NCBI RefSeq assembly: GCF_004795915.1
Contig: NZ_CP039253.1
Span: 1,364,001 to 1,428,000 of the forward strand
DNA length: 64,000 bases
Source: Rhodococcus sp. PAMC28707
GTDB taxonomy: Bacteria; Actinomycetota; Actinomycetes; Mycobacteriales; Mycobacteriaceae
Reading direction: 5' to 3'
Below the pieces are notes generated by a model that was not told the DNA's origin, made no database searches, and worked only from the letters and a program-made list of their open reading frames with translations. Positions 9,563-17,687 of the stretch are shown here, one piece after another; position 1 is the stretch's first letter, and every line of letters starts with the position of its first letter. A program made the translations under genes and the position numbers.

Positions 9563-10657
9563 TCAGGCGATCGCGTCGATAGCAGTGACCAAACGCTCTT
9601 TGAAGGACTCGGGCAGCGGCACGTAGCCGGCTTGCTCGAGACCCTGCTGGCCCTCGTTGGCGGCACTGAGCAGGAAGGACTTCACGGCCGCGCTGGTATC
9701 GGCGTCGTAACCCTTCGAGCAGACAATTTCGTAGGTGGCGAGGACCAACGGGTAGGAATCTTCGGCTTTGCTGGCGTAGAGGGCGTCGATATCGATGACG
9801 AGATCGTTGCCCTCGCCGGAGAACGCAGCAGTATCGATGGCTGCGCCCGCGGTCTCACTGCTCAGCTCGACCGGCCCGTTGCCGAAGTCGACGTCGGCGG
9901 TGCCGAGACTCTCCTGGTCGGCGAAGCCCTTCTCGACGTAGGTGATCGAGCCTGGAGTCGCAGCGACCGCCTGTGCGACCCCGGACGAACCGTTCGCGCC
10001 TTCGCCGACGCCGCCGGCCCAATCGGAGCTGTGGTCGAGTGTCCAGGCCTCGGGTGCGGACGCTGCGAGGAAGCGTTGGAAGTTGTCGCTGGTGCCTGAG
10101 GAGTCGGAGCGGTAGATCGGAGTGATCGGGGTTGCCGGGAGCGAGACGCCCTCGTTGACCGCGGCTACGGCCGGGTCGTTCCAGGTGGTGATCTGGCCGG
10201 TGAACATGCGGGCCGCAAGGTCGGGGGTAACCACGAGGTTGTCGACACCGTCGAGGTTGTATGCGATAGCAACCGGGCCGAATACGAGTGGGAGATTCCA
10301 GGCGGGGTTGCCCTGGCATCGTTCGGCGGCTGCGGCGGCCTGCTCTTTCTTGATGGCCGAGTCCGAGCCTGCGAAGTCGACGAGGCCGGCTACGAACTGC
10401 GTGCGGCCGTTGCCCGAACCACTCGTCGTGTATTCGACGGCTTTGCCGGAGCACACGCCCGCGTACACGGATGTGAAGTTGTACATCGCGTTCTGCTGGG
10501 CAGAGGATCCTTCACCGGTCAGCGGTGACTTGCCCTCACATGTTGCGGCTGTGCTCCCCGATGCCGCTTCGATGTTCGAGTCGCTGCCGCACGCCGTCAG
10601 CAGCATGGCACTGATCGCCGCTGCGCTGATCAAAGCAGCATTGCGCTTGAGGTTCAC
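9563..10657 (-). CDS. pstS: Phosphate-binding lipoprotein PstS
   Basis: Periplasm-facing phosphate receptor of the Pst importer. The signal peptide VNLKRNAALISAAAISAM ends in the lipobox LLTAC (Cys23). Conserved phosphate-binding segments GEGSSAQQNAM, SGSGNGRTQFVAGLVDFAGSD and RSDSSGTSDNF are visible. The GTG at 10657 is chosen because GGAGG lies close in front of it; the longer frame to 10723 would bury the signal peptide. It is first in pstSCAB, and a PHO box lies about 100 nt upstream. Confidence 0.97.
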   Translation of the reverse strand: MNLKRNAALISAAAISAMLLTACGSDSNIEAASGSTAATCEGKSPLTGEGSSAQQNAMYNFTSVYAGVCSGKAVEYTTSGSGNGRTQFVAGLVDFAGSDSAIKKEQAAAAAERCQGNPAWNLPLVFGPVAIAYNLDGVDNLVVTPDLAARMFTGQITTWNDPAVAAVNEGVSLPATPITPIYRSDSSGTSDNFQRFLAASAPEAWTLDHSSDWAGGVGEGANGSSGVAQAVAATPGSITYVEKGFADQESLGTADVDFGNGPVELSSETAGAAIDTAAFSGEGNDLVIDIDALYASKAEDSYPLVLATYEIVCSKGYDADTSAAVKSFLLSAANEGQQGLEQAGYVPLPESFKERLVTAIDAIA

Positions 10658-10756
10658 CGTTTCCTCCGAGGATTCTTGTTGCCGTTGTCGCTGATAGGGC
10701 AGCGTCGGCGCTACCCACAGCAAAACGTAAAGGGGGCCGGTTGACAGCTACCCCCG

Positions 10757-10778
10757 AAACAGTGAACGGAGAATGAAC
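10757..10778 (-). promoter_or_regulatory. PHO box upstream of pstS
   Basis: Read on the minus strand, GTTCATTCTCC and then GTTCACTGTTT form two direct repeats in 11-nt register, the same architecture as the site before phoU. It lies in the 140-nt gap between mshD and pstS, about 100 nt before the pstS start, and suggests RegX3/PhoP activation in phosphate starvation. Confidence 0.75.
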
Positions 10779-10797
10779 AGAGTGGGCAATTGTCCGT

Positions 10798-11715
10798 TTA
10801 CGGACGCGCGTACGCCGCGTCGACGTGGAATCGCGAGAAACCGAGACGTTCGTAGGTGTGCACAGCAGCGGTGTTGTCCGCCTCGACGTAGAGCAGCACT
10901 TCGGCAAGCTGTCGGTCGCGCAGGTAGTGCAAGCCTGCGAGGGTCAGAACCCGGCCGAGACCACGCCCCTGCGACGCCGGGTCGATACCGACGACATAGA
11001 CCTCGCCGATCTCGTCTTCGCCTGCCTCGGCGGCGTGCACTTTCGTCCAATGAAAGCCGAGCAGATGGTCGGTGCCTTCTTCGAAGGCGAGGAACACCCC
11101 GGCCGGGTCGAACCATTCTTCGTCGCGGCGTTCGGCAATGTCCTTCGCGGTCCAGCCACCTTGTTCGGGGTGCCAGGCAAACGCTGCACTGTTGACGCGC
11201 AGAAGTTCCGCATCCTCGCACGGTCCATCATAGGTACGCAACGTAATACTCTCCGGAACAACAACTTCGGGCAGTTCCGGCGCCGCGAGCGAGCGACGCA
11301 TTTGCAGCAGTTCACGAGCTACCGTCAGGCCGAGTCGGGCGGCGACCGCCTGCGCGGGTTCGAGGTTTCCGTGGGCCCAGACTCGGGCTCCGTCTCCACC
11401 CTCGGACAGTGCACGGTCGACGAGGCTTCCTCCCGCGCCTCGGCCGCGAAACTCCGGATCCACGACGACTTCAGCCATCGGCGGAGCCTCGGCCGAACCA
11501 GCCGCGATGCCCGCGTAGCCGAAGATACGAGTTCCCTCGGAAACAACCAGATGCTGCACCGAGTTGTCCGCCGAGATTGCCTTGACGGCCTGTTCCGACA
11601 GAGGCGCCGTACCGTCGGTGACGGCGGCACGTGACACCACCGCCTTGACGGCCTCGGACACCTCCGAGGTCATCGCTGCGGGGTCGAGTCGGGAGATTTC
11701 GAACGAGAGGGTCAT
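10798..11715 (-). CDS. mshD: Mycothiol acetyltransferase MshD
   Basis: Last enzyme of mycothiol synthesis: it transfers acetyl from acetyl-CoA to Cys-GlcN-Ins. Two GNAT domains are arranged in tandem; the C-terminal one has the clear acetyl-CoA loop VGIDPASQGRGLGRVLT, and the N-terminal one has VVDPEFRGRGAGGSLV. Length 305 is typical. The ATG directly abuts the glnR stop codon, so the two are coupled, as at Rv0819-Rv0818. Its presence marks the organism as an actinomycete that uses mycothiol. Confidence 0.93.
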   Translation of the reverse strand: MTLSFEISRLDPAAMTSEVSEAVKAVVSRAAVTDGTAPLSEQAVKAISADNSVQHLVVSEGTRIFGYAGIAAGSAEAPPMAEVVVDPEFRGRGAGGSLVDRALSEGGDGARVWAHGNLEPAQAVAARLGLTVARELLQMRRSLAAPELPEVVVPESITLRTYDGPCEDAELLRVNSAAFAWHPEQGGWTAKDIAERRDEEWFDPAGVFLAFEEGTDHLLGFHWTKVHAAEAGEDEIGEVYVVGIDPASQGRGLGRVLTLAGLHYLRDRQLAEVLLYVEADNTAAVHTYERLGFSRFHVDAAYARP

Positions 11716-12489
11716 CTACTGAGCCGCACTTCCGTTGGTCGTACTGTCGATCGAGGTCAACTCGGCGCCGTCATGGCCATCGTCTTCGTGCCCTGCTACC
11801 ACCGGCCCACCCTTTGCCGTGCGAGAAGGGCGCACTGCCTTGTATCCAACGTTGCGGACGGTACCGATCAGTGACTCGTACTCGGTGCCGAGTTTCGCGC
11901 GGAGGCGTCGAACATGCACGTCCACGGTTCGGGTGCCACCGAAGAAGTCGTATCCCCATACCTCTTGGAGCAGCTGCGCACGCGTGAACACTCGCCCTGC
12001 GTGCAAAGCCAGATACTTGAGGAGTTCGAACTCCTTGTATGTCAGATCGAGGGGGCGTCCGCGTAACCGTGCGGTGTACGTGCCCTCGTCGATCACGAGT
12101 TCGCCGAGAGTGATTTTTCCCGACGCCTCCGGGCTTGCCACTCCCCCGGAACGTCCGACGAGTAGACGGAGCCGGGCATCGAGCTCGGCGGGTCCGGTGC
12201 CGGGAAGAAGAATGTCGTCCAGGCCCCACTCGGAGTTGACCGCGACGAGACCGCCCTCGGTGAGTACGGCCACCACCGGGATCGCCGAGCCGGTACTGCC
12301 CAGCAACCGGCACAATCCGCGCGCGGCGGCCAAGTCGGTACGAGCGTCGACCAGGGCGATATCAGCGGAACCTGCCTCCAGGAGCGAGGAAACTTCCGTG
12401 GGAACAGGCCGCACGTGGTGCGACAGAAGCGCAAGCGACGGTAGAACGGCCTCCGGATTCGGATCGGAGGTCAGAAGCAGGAGCTCCAC
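11716..12489 (-). CDS. glnR: GlnR-like OmpR-family response regulator
   Basis: Winged-helix transcription factor of the GlnR group, which controls nitrogen assimilation genes in actinobacteria. The N-terminal receiver-like domain (1-120) has the lone Asp48 in LVDART but lacks the usual acidic pocket, as in other GlnR proteins, which act without a paired kinase. The C-terminal DNA-binding domain (about 140-230) includes [36 protein letters not shown] and [12 protein letters not shown] 12489 (VELLLLTS) fits the family start; the frame runs 42 codons further upstream without similarity. The weak -10-like TAAGAAT just before it suggests a leaderless or short-leader mRNA. Confidence 0.88.
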   Translation of the reverse strand: MELLLLTSDPNPEAVLPSLALLSHHVRPVPTEVSSLLEAGSADIALVDARTDLAAARGLCRLLGSTGSAIPVVAVLTEGGLVAVNSEWGLDDILLPGTGPAELDARLRLLVGRSGGVASPEASGKITLGELVIDEGTYTARLRGRPLDLTYKEFELLKYLALHAGRVFTRAQLLQEVWGYDFFGGTRTVDVHVRRLRAKLGTEYESLIGTVRNVGYKAVRPSRTAKGGPVVAGHEDDGHDGAELTSIDSTTNGSAAQ

Positions 12490-12656
12490 ACAGCCTCTAT
12501 TCTTACCGCTGTCGTGCCGATATCGAACTGAGTCGATTTTCGGCGGGACGCCGTCTTCGGGAGCGAAGCCGACGGCTTTCTCAGGGGGCAAGACTAACTT
12601 GTCCACGGGGGCCACCGTTCAACGCAGTCCCGGATCCTTCGGTCACAATGGTCCCC

Positions 12657-13436
12657 ATGCGCAAACTGATCATCGGTCTCGTGAGTCTGCTGGCACTCGC
12701 CCTCGTCGTCGACTTCGGGGTTGCGGCCTACTCCGAGTACCGCGTCTCTCGCGCGATTCGTGAGGGCGGGGACCTCACCTCCGACCCTCAGGTCACGATC
12801 CACGGTTTCCCTTTTCTGACCCAGGCCGTCGAAGGCAAATACCAGAATGTGGAGGTCCGGGCACAGGACGTCCCCAACGATTACGTCGGGTCGACGACGA
12901 TCGAAGCCAATCTGCGTGGCGTGTCGATCCCCCTGTCGGACTTGGCCGACGGGTCGGTGCAGACCGTTCCCGTCGACAAGCTGGACGGGAGGGTGCGCAT
13001 CGAAGCGACGGACCTCGGGCGCTTCCTCGGCATCGTCGACCTGCAGGTTTCTGCGCCACCCGCCGACAAGTCGGACGGCACGGGCGGTTCGGGTGGGTCG
13101 GGAAAAACGACGAACGGCGGAGTCGTGCTCACCGGTACCGTGCCGGTCGGCCCGGTCGAGACCGAAGTCAGTGTTCAGGCAGATCTCATTCTCGATGGTG
13201 ATCGGGTGAGCATCGTCGCGACCAATTTCTACTTCGGCCCGGAGGGCAGTGCCGACTTCACGATCCCCGACTTCGCGAAGTCTGCTGTGCTCGGTCTGTT
13301 CACCAAGACGATCGATCGCCAGACTCTTCCGTTCGGAGTGCTCCCCACCGATGTCTATGCGGAGGGTTCGCAGATCGTGATCGAAGGCTCGGCGGAGAAT
13401 GTGACGATCGACTTGGACCAGATCGAAAAGTCATGA
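12657..13436 (+). CDS. lmeA: LmeA family phospholipid-binding protein (DUF2993)
   Basis: Cell-envelope protein with one N-terminal signal or anchor segment (residues 2-22) followed by a DUF2993 lipid-binding domain; the mycobacterial LmeA binds phosphatidylinositol and helps lipomannan mannan elongation or maintenance. A Gly/Ser-rich insertion (KSDGTGGSGGSGK) sits near the middle. ATG 12657 is chosen over ATG 12648 because CACAAT lies 7 nt before it, the spacing of a leaderless start, and because homologues begin MRxLxIG. Its stop overlaps the thiX start by 4 nt (ATGA). Confidence 0.85.
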   Translation: MRKLIIGLVSLLALALVVDFGVAAYSEYRVSRAIREGGDLTSDPQVTIHGFPFLTQAVEGKYQNVEVRAQDVPNDYVGSTTIEANLRGVSIPLSDLADGSVQTVPVDKLDGRVRIEATDLGRFLGIVDLQVSAPPADKSDGTGGSGGSGKTTNGGVVLTGTVPVGPVETEVSVQADLILDGDRVSIVATNFYFGPEGSADFTIPDFAKSAVLGLFTKTIDRQTLPFGVLPTDVYAEGSQIVIEGSAENVTIDLDQIEKS

Positions 13437-13849
13437 CCGGAATCACAATTCTCGTGGCCGTACTGGTTGCCGCATCGGTGGTCGGCGTAGTCCTCACCTC
13501 ACGTGCAGGAAAGGTGCGGCACGCGGCCACGGAGGGAGCCTCCCCTCGCTTGACTGCCATGCTGGCAGACGCCGGCGCAGTCTCTGGGCACGCCACAGTT
13601 CTGCACTTCTCCGCCGACTGGTGTGGCCCCTGTAGTGCGGTGCGACGCGTCGTTGGTCAGGTACTCGCCGAACTGGACGGTCCCACCGAACTCGAACTCG
13701 ACATCGACGAACATTCCGCGCTCGCCCGGGAACTGGGCGTGCTGTCGCTTCCGACGACATTCGTTCTCGACGGGCAGCTGAACCAGCGTGTTCGGATTGC
13801 AGGAGTCCCGAAAGCGGCGGCCCTCGAGGCTGCGTTGCTCGACCTGTAG
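13433..13849 (+). CDS. thiX: Thioredoxin-fold protein ThiX
   Basis: A 138-residue thioredoxin-like protein with an N-terminal membrane anchor (5-22) and the redox motif WCGPC at about residues 63-67, followed by the cis-proline region SLPTTFV. It is probably an envelope-side thiol oxidoreductase; partners are unknown. Start and stop overlap (ATGA) with lmeA, so the two form one operon. Equivalent by position to Rv0816c. Confidence 0.85.
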   Translation: MTGITILVAVLVAASVVGVVLTSRAGKVRHAATEGASPRLTAMLADAGAVSGHATVLHFSADWCGPCSAVRRVVGQVLAELDGPTELELDIDEHSALARELGVLSLPTTFVLDGQLNQRVRIAGVPKAAALEAALLDL

Positions 13850-13873
13850 TTCTGCTGGTCGAAGTTCTCGGGG

Positions 13874-13879
13874 TAGGGT
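13874..13879 (+). promoter_or_regulatory. -10 element of the sulfur operon leader
   Basis: TAGGGT followed by 7 nt and then GTG (13887), the spacing of a leaderless transcript starting on the micro-ORF. Confidence 0.6.
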
Positions 13880-13886
13880 GTTCTAC

Positions 13887-13973
13887 GTGTTGTCCCGCCA
13901 TGAGCTGTTGCTCACCAGTCGTCGCACGGTAGACCTGTGCCGACTGGGCGGTTGTTGCTGTCGCTGCTGCTGA
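13887..13973 (+). CDS. Leaderless poly-cysteine leader peptide (attenuator uORF)
   Basis: A 28-residue micro-ORF with a GTG start positioned 7 nt after a TAGGGT -10 element and a C-terminus reading LCRLGGCCCRCC before TGA: six cysteines in the last eleven residues. Mycobacteria have very similar leaderless poly-cysteine uORFs before the sulfurtransferase operon that act as cysteine-responsive attenuators: slow reading of the Cys codons when cysteine is scarce opens downstream expression. The gene that follows 161 nt later starts exactly such an operon (DUF4395, rhodanese, SseC). The peptide itself probably has no other function. Confidence 0.85.
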   Translation: MLSRHELLLTSRRTVDLCRLGGCCCRCC

Positions 13974-14134
13974 TCCCTCGTTCCGCAGGTGCCCTTGGTG
14001 CGCACTCCGGAAGACTTTCAGGCGATCACGGGTAGATCCCCTATTACCCCTCTGCAGATGTGCCGGTTCCGTCCATCGGACCCGCCTCGACAACCGACTC
14101 GGTCAACAAATTCAAGCGCAGGAGCACTTTCTCG

Positions 14135-14602
14135 ATGTCTACTGACCTACATTCCGCGGTCGAACAAGTCGATGCCCGTGGACCACGATTCGCGGCCTGG
14201 ATCACCACCGCCGTACTCGTCGCAGTTCTACTGTTGTCGACCTTCTCCGTTGTTGCCGCGGCAGTGCTACTTGCTGCGCAGGCAGTGGTCTTCGCGATCG
14301 GTGCCGCCTTCGGCCCGAAGCGCAGCCCATACGGCCGACTGTTCGGACTGATTCTCGCACCGAGGTTGTCGCCGACCAGCGAACGCGAGCCAACGCCGCC
14401 ACTGAGGTTCGCGCAGCTCGTCGGCTTCCTGTTCGCGGCCGCCGGTGTCCTCGGTTTCGCCGCTGGACTACCGACTCTCGGCGCTGTGGCCACTGGCTTT
14501 GCACTGTTCGCGGCCTTCCTCAATGCGGCCTTCGCCTTGTGCCTCGGCTGCCAGATCTATCCCCTCGTGGCGCGCGTGCGACCGCATACCGCCAGCGCCT
14601 GA
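14135..14602 (+). CDS. DUF4395 membrane protein of the sulfur operon
   Basis: A 155-residue protein with about four membrane segments (around 20-60 and 92-140). A conserved ALCLGCQIYPL motif near the C-terminus has two cysteines that could face thiol or sulfur chemistry. ATG 14135 is preceded by GCAGGAG, which settles the start inside a longer open frame. It lies between the poly-Cys leader and the rhodanese gene, so a role in sulfur transport or transfer is likely, but the function is not known. Confidence 0.8.
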   Translation: MSTDLHSAVEQVDARGPRFAAWITTAVLVAVLLLSTFSVVAAAVLLAAQAVVFAIGAAFGPKRSPYGRLFGLILAPRLSPTSEREPTPPLRFAQLVGFLFAAAGVLGFAAGLPTLGAVATGFALFAAFLNAAFALCLGCQIYPLVARVRPHTASA

Positions 14603-14656
14603 CATACCTACCGACACAATTTCTCCCCTCTGATATCCATCACCGAAAGGAAACCC

Positions 14657-15493
14657 ATGGCCCGCTCCGACGTCCTGGTCTCTGCCGACTGGGCCGAGCA
14701 GAACCTGAACGCCACGAAGACCGTTTTCGTCGAGGTCGACGAAGACGCAAGCGCCTACGACGGCGGTCACATCGAAGGCGCAGTGAAACTCGACTGGCGC
14801 AAGGACCTGCAGGACCCGGTTCGCCGCGACTTCCTCGGCCAGGATCAGTTCTCAGATCTCCTGTCGGCGAAGGGAATCGCCAACGACGACACCATCGTGC
14901 TGTACGGCGGTAACAACAACTGGTTCGCTGCCTACGCGTACTGGTACTTCAAGTTGTACGGCCACAAGGACGTCAAGCTCATCGACGGTGGCCGTAAGAA
15001 GTGGGAACTCGACGGTCGTCCACTGTCGAGCGATGTCGTCACCCGGGACACGACCCAGTACCGAGCACAAGCGCCCGACCTGTCGATCCGCGCATTCCGC
15101 GACGAGGTCATCGACGCCATCGGCAACAAGAACCTCATCGACGTCCGCTCCCCCGACGAGTTCTCCGGCAAGATCCTCGCGCCGGCGCACCTGCCGCAGG
15201 AGCAGGCGCAGCAGCGTGGACACGTGCCCTCCGCGATCAACATCCCGTGGAGCACCACCGCCAACGAGGACGGCACGTTCAAGAACGACGACGCCCTCGA
15301 AGCGCTGTACAAGGAAAAGGGCTACGACGAGGGCAAGGCGACCATCGCTTACTGCCGCATCGGCGAGCGCTCGAGCCACACCTGGTTCGTTTTGAAGGAA
15401 CTTCTCGGCAAGTCCGACGTCAAGAACTACGACGGCAGCTGGGTCGAGTACGGCTCCCTCGTGGGAGCACCCATCGAGTTGGAGGTTCACTGA
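14657..15493 (+). CDS. cysA2: Thiosulfate sulfurtransferase (two-domain rhodanese), CysA2/SseA-like
   Basis: Tandem-rhodanese enzyme (278 residues) that transfers sulfane sulfur from thiosulfate to cyanide or a cellular thiol. The inactive N-terminal domain spans about 1-135; the active domain has the cysteine loop YCRIGERSSHTWF with the catalytic Cys near residue 233. GAAAGGA precedes the ATG. SseC starts 2 nt after its stop, so the two are coupled. Control by the poly-Cys leader is the likely mode of regulation. Confidence 0.93.
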   Translation: MARSDVLVSADWAEQNLNATKTVFVEVDEDASAYDGGHIEGAVKLDWRKDLQDPVRRDFLGQDQFSDLLSAKGIANDDTIVLYGGNNNWFAAYAYWYFKLYGHKDVKLIDGGRKKWELDGRPLSSDVVTRDTTQYRAQAPDLSIRAFRDEVIDAIGNKNLIDVRSPDEFSGKILAPAHLPQEQAQQRGHVPSAINIPWSTTANEDGTFKNDDALEALYKEKGYDEGKATIAYCRIGERSSHTWFVLKELLGKSDVKNYDGSWVEYGSLVGAPIELEVH

Positions 15494-15495
15494 TC

Positions 15496-15801
15496 ATGTG
15501 CGGAGCACCCGTTCAAGGCCAAACTATTCCGGCAGGCGTCGATGTCGAGAAGGAGACCGTCATCACCGGTCGTGTTCTTGCCACCGACGGTGAGCCTGTG
15601 GGCGGCGCATTCGTGCGTTTGCTCGACGGCACCGGCGAGTTCACAGCAGAGGTAGTGGCGTCGGGAACCGGAGACTTCCGGTTCTTCGCGGCACCCGGCA
15701 AGTGGACTTTGCGTGCACTGTCCGCGTCCGGTAACGGTGACGCGGTGATCACCCCGGAGGGTGCAGGCGTGCACTCGGCGAATGTGACCGTCGGAGCCTG
15801 A
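15496..15801 (+). CDS. sseC: SseC-like protein (DUF1416)
   Basis: A small 101-residue protein starting MCGAPVQGQ, a family found directly after rhodanese genes in actinobacteria. The middle is predicted all-beta, like a carboxypeptidase regulatory or transthyretin-like fold (TVITGRVLATDGEPVGGAFVRLLDGTGEF). It is thought to take part in sulfur handling; the biochemical role is unknown. ATG 15496 lies 2 nt after the rhodanese stop. Confidence 0.88.
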   Translation: MCGAPVQGQTIPAGVDVEKETVITGRVLATDGEPVGGAFVRLLDGTGEFTAEVVASGTGDFRFFAAPGKWTLRALSASGNGDAVITPEGAGVHSANVTVGA

Positions 15802-15813
15802 TTTCATACAGAG

Positions 15814-15862
15814 CACGAAAGAGCCCCGCATCGATTCTTCGTCGATGCGGGGCTCTTTCGTG
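15814..15862. terminator. Bidirectional terminator after the sulfur operon
   Basis: A perfect 21-bp stem (15814-15834 with 15842-15862) around a 7-nt loop, with CTTTCGTG on either exit. It lies between the convergent sseC and cutinase genes. Confidence 0.9.
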
Positions 15863-15868
15863 GCCTGC

Positions 15869-17356
15869 CTAGTTCTGCGGCACTATCTCGGTCGGCTGCG
15901 CAGTGGTCGGCTCGGGAACCGTCGAGTACCGGGGCGGGAAGACCCCCGGCGGTAGCGCTACTCCGAAGGAATCGAGCAGTGCTCCCAGATCGGTGTCGCG
16001 AGTGAGGGTTCCGGGCGTCGGGAGTGTCTGCGGAGCCGGGCCGGGCTCGACCTCGGAGGGTGCCGGAGGTGCGTCGTCGACGCCCTTTCTCTCGCGTTCG
16101 GTTTCGGCCAGATCCGTCACCCAGGCGACAATTTTTTCGCTCTCCCACACACGGCCGTCATTCGGATTGTTGTTCCAGTACAACAGGTGCTGGAGGAATC
16201 CGAGAAAGATGTACGGCTCGACGAGGACGTCGACTATCCCCTTGTTGTTCTCCACCAGACCTTCGCCTTCAGCACGCACTTTGGCACGCACCGTCTCCGC
16301 TCCTGGCCCCATCGCCCAGTCGAGGTCTTCGCGTAGACGCTCGGGGGTCAGCTCTGCCAGGGCTTTCCCCTCGTCGACCTGGTAGGTCCGATCGGAAACC
16401 TTGAGAAGCACTTCGAGCAGCGTCTCCTCGGACCCTACCCAGTCCTTCTGGGTGACGATGTCGACGATCGCGCGGGTGGCTATGGAGGTCACGGTGCGGG
16501 CGAAGTCGGCGACGGTCTGGACGGGGTCGAACACCGTCAGCCGCATCTGTCCGAGCACTCCGAGTGCCAGTTGCAGCGCCAGAATGTTCTCGGGAGCGTC
16601 ACATGCGAGATCGTAGGGTCGACAAGCCCATGTCATCTTGTCGTTCAGCGTGCCGTAATCCTTGGCCTCCGGCGACTGGAACCCACCGCGCGTCGGGCCG
16701 GGCTCGTCGATGTTGGGTACACCTGCAGGTCGGTACGGATCCCCCAAGAGTGCAACACCGGCGATGTCTTCGCCCGTGACGAGCGCATCGGGTGCACGGT
16801 GTCCGAGTTCCATCGCGACACGCTCGACCACCTCGCCGCCGACGCTGTAGCCGAGGAGCACGAACTTGGTGTTCTCGCCGCACTTGTTCTTGTACTCGTC
16901 GAGCAGACTGTTGGTCGAGGCGACGCCTGCGGCAACCGATTCTTGATACGTGGGCACGTCGGAGAGGAATCCCACTCCGTACGTCGATGGATACGGGACG
17001 TAGAGCCAGCCGACCGATCCCGGGTTGCTCGCTCCGACCTGGCCGGCAGGGAGCGTCACGTTGCCCACCCAATTGGCCATCGGCGAGCGGGGTTCTTCGT
17101 TCAGCGGATCACGATCGGCGTCCGAGTCGGTTGCACCGGACACTGCGAGCATCAGAACGTCCGGGCAGTCTTGGGCAAAGTTGTTCGGATCGATGTTCGG
17201 GCCGTCTTCTTCGGAAGAGGGTGCGCCTGCAGACCCAGTCGTCGACGAGCCCGATTCCGGGGATGCGGCTGCGGCCGCGGGAACAGCAAGGAGCAACGCC
17301 ACCCCCAGCGTCGCGGACTTCGTCAAAATCGAGCCCGCACGTGTTCGGCGACGCAT
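15869..17356 (-). CDS. Secreted cutinase-family esterase
   Basis: Exported serine hydrolase of the cutinase family, 495 residues, much longer than classical cutinases (about 200) because of a C-terminal extension. A signal peptide (1-32, hydrophobic core GVALLLAVPAAAA) is followed by a low-complexity linker. The core has CPDVLML near residue 64 and the nucleophile elbow GYSVGGEV with Ser171; GVALLGDPYRP and a later region carry the remaining catalytic residues. The extension ends in a proline-rich tail. ATG 17356 has GGAGAGG before it; the longer frame to 17464 would bury the signal peptide. In mycolata such enzymes act on lipids or envelope esters; the substrate here is unknown. Confidence 0.82.
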   Translation of the reverse strand: MRRRTRAGSILTKSATLGVALLLAVPAAAAASPESGSSTTGSAGAPSSEEDGPNIDPNNFAQDCPDVLMLAVSGATDSDADRDPLNEEPRSPMANWVGNVTLPAGQVGASNPGSVGWLYVPYPSTYGVGFLSDVPTYQESVAAGVASTNSLLDEYKNKCGENTKFVLLGYSVGGEVVERVAMELGHRAPDALVTGEDIAGVALLGDPYRPAGVPNIDEPGPTRGGFQSPEAKDYGTLNDKMTWACRPYDLACDAPENILALQLALGVLGQMRLTVFDPVQTVADFARTVTSIATRAIVDIVTQKDWVGSEETLLEVLLKVSDRTYQVDEGKALAELTPERLREDLDWAMGPGAETVRAKVRAEGEGLVENNKGIVDVLVEPYIFLGFLQHLLYWNNNPNDGRVWESEKIVAWVTDLAETERERKGVDDAPPAPSEVEPGPAPQTLPTPGTLTRDTDLGALLDSFGVALPPGVFPPRYSTVPEPTTAQPTEIVPQN

Positions 17357-17405
17357 TCGAGATCCTCTCCAGCACACTTCGAGACAGCTTTCGACCACAC
17401 AAAAG

Positions 17406-17430
17406 GTGTCGGGCGTACAACGCCCGACAC
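17406..17430 (-). terminator. Hairpin plus T-run in the cutinase 5' leader
   Basis: GTGTCGGGCG (17406-17415) pairs perfectly with CGCCCGACAC (17421-17430) around a 5-nt loop. On the minus strand it is followed by CCTTTTG, like an intrinsic terminator. It lies 50-74 nt upstream of the cutinase start with no minus-strand gene before it, so it is either an attenuator in the leader or a block to antisense transcription. Confidence 0.5.
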
Positions 17431-17575
17431 ACACACTGGAGAAGGTACCGTGCCGAGCCCCCATCGTTTGCTACAGAGTGTGAATCCCCGATGTCGGGGG
17501 CCCGATACTGGGAGATCGCACTATCGACTTCGGCGTTGTCGCGACCGCGATTCTGCGGAGTGAACAGCGTGGGTC

Positions 17576-17581
17576 TAAACT
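17576..17581 (+). promoter_or_regulatory. -10 element before the 32-residue membrane peptide
   Basis: TAAACT followed by 7 nt and GTG at 17589; the same leaderless spacing as phoU. Confidence 0.5.
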
Positions 17582-17588
17582 CGGCGTC

Positions 17589-17687
17589 GTGGTCATCTTC
17601 TTCGAGCTTCTGCTGGCACTGGCTGCAGTAGCCATCATCGCGTTCTCGCTCTACGTCGTCTACCGCTTGGTCACCGAAGAATCGTGA
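17589..17687 (+). CDS. Small single-pass membrane peptide (32 residues)
   Basis: A 32-codon ORF beginning GTG: one hydrophobic helix (residues 2-25, [18 protein letters not shown]...) and a short charged tail RLVTEES. Support comes from the correctly spaced TAAACT -10 element, with GTG at the leaderless position, and from a 4-nt GTGA overlap with the nitrobindin-like gene that follows, implying co-translation. I do not recognise a family. Confidence 0.6.
   Translation: MVIFFELLLALAAVAIIAFSLYVVYRLVTEES

Noticed and set aside
8174..10099. Long plus-strand open frame opposite the pst genes (641 codons)
   Set aside because: Antisense shadow of pstA, pstC and pstS in high-GC DNA; composition is Arg/Asp/Gly-rich with no domain sense.
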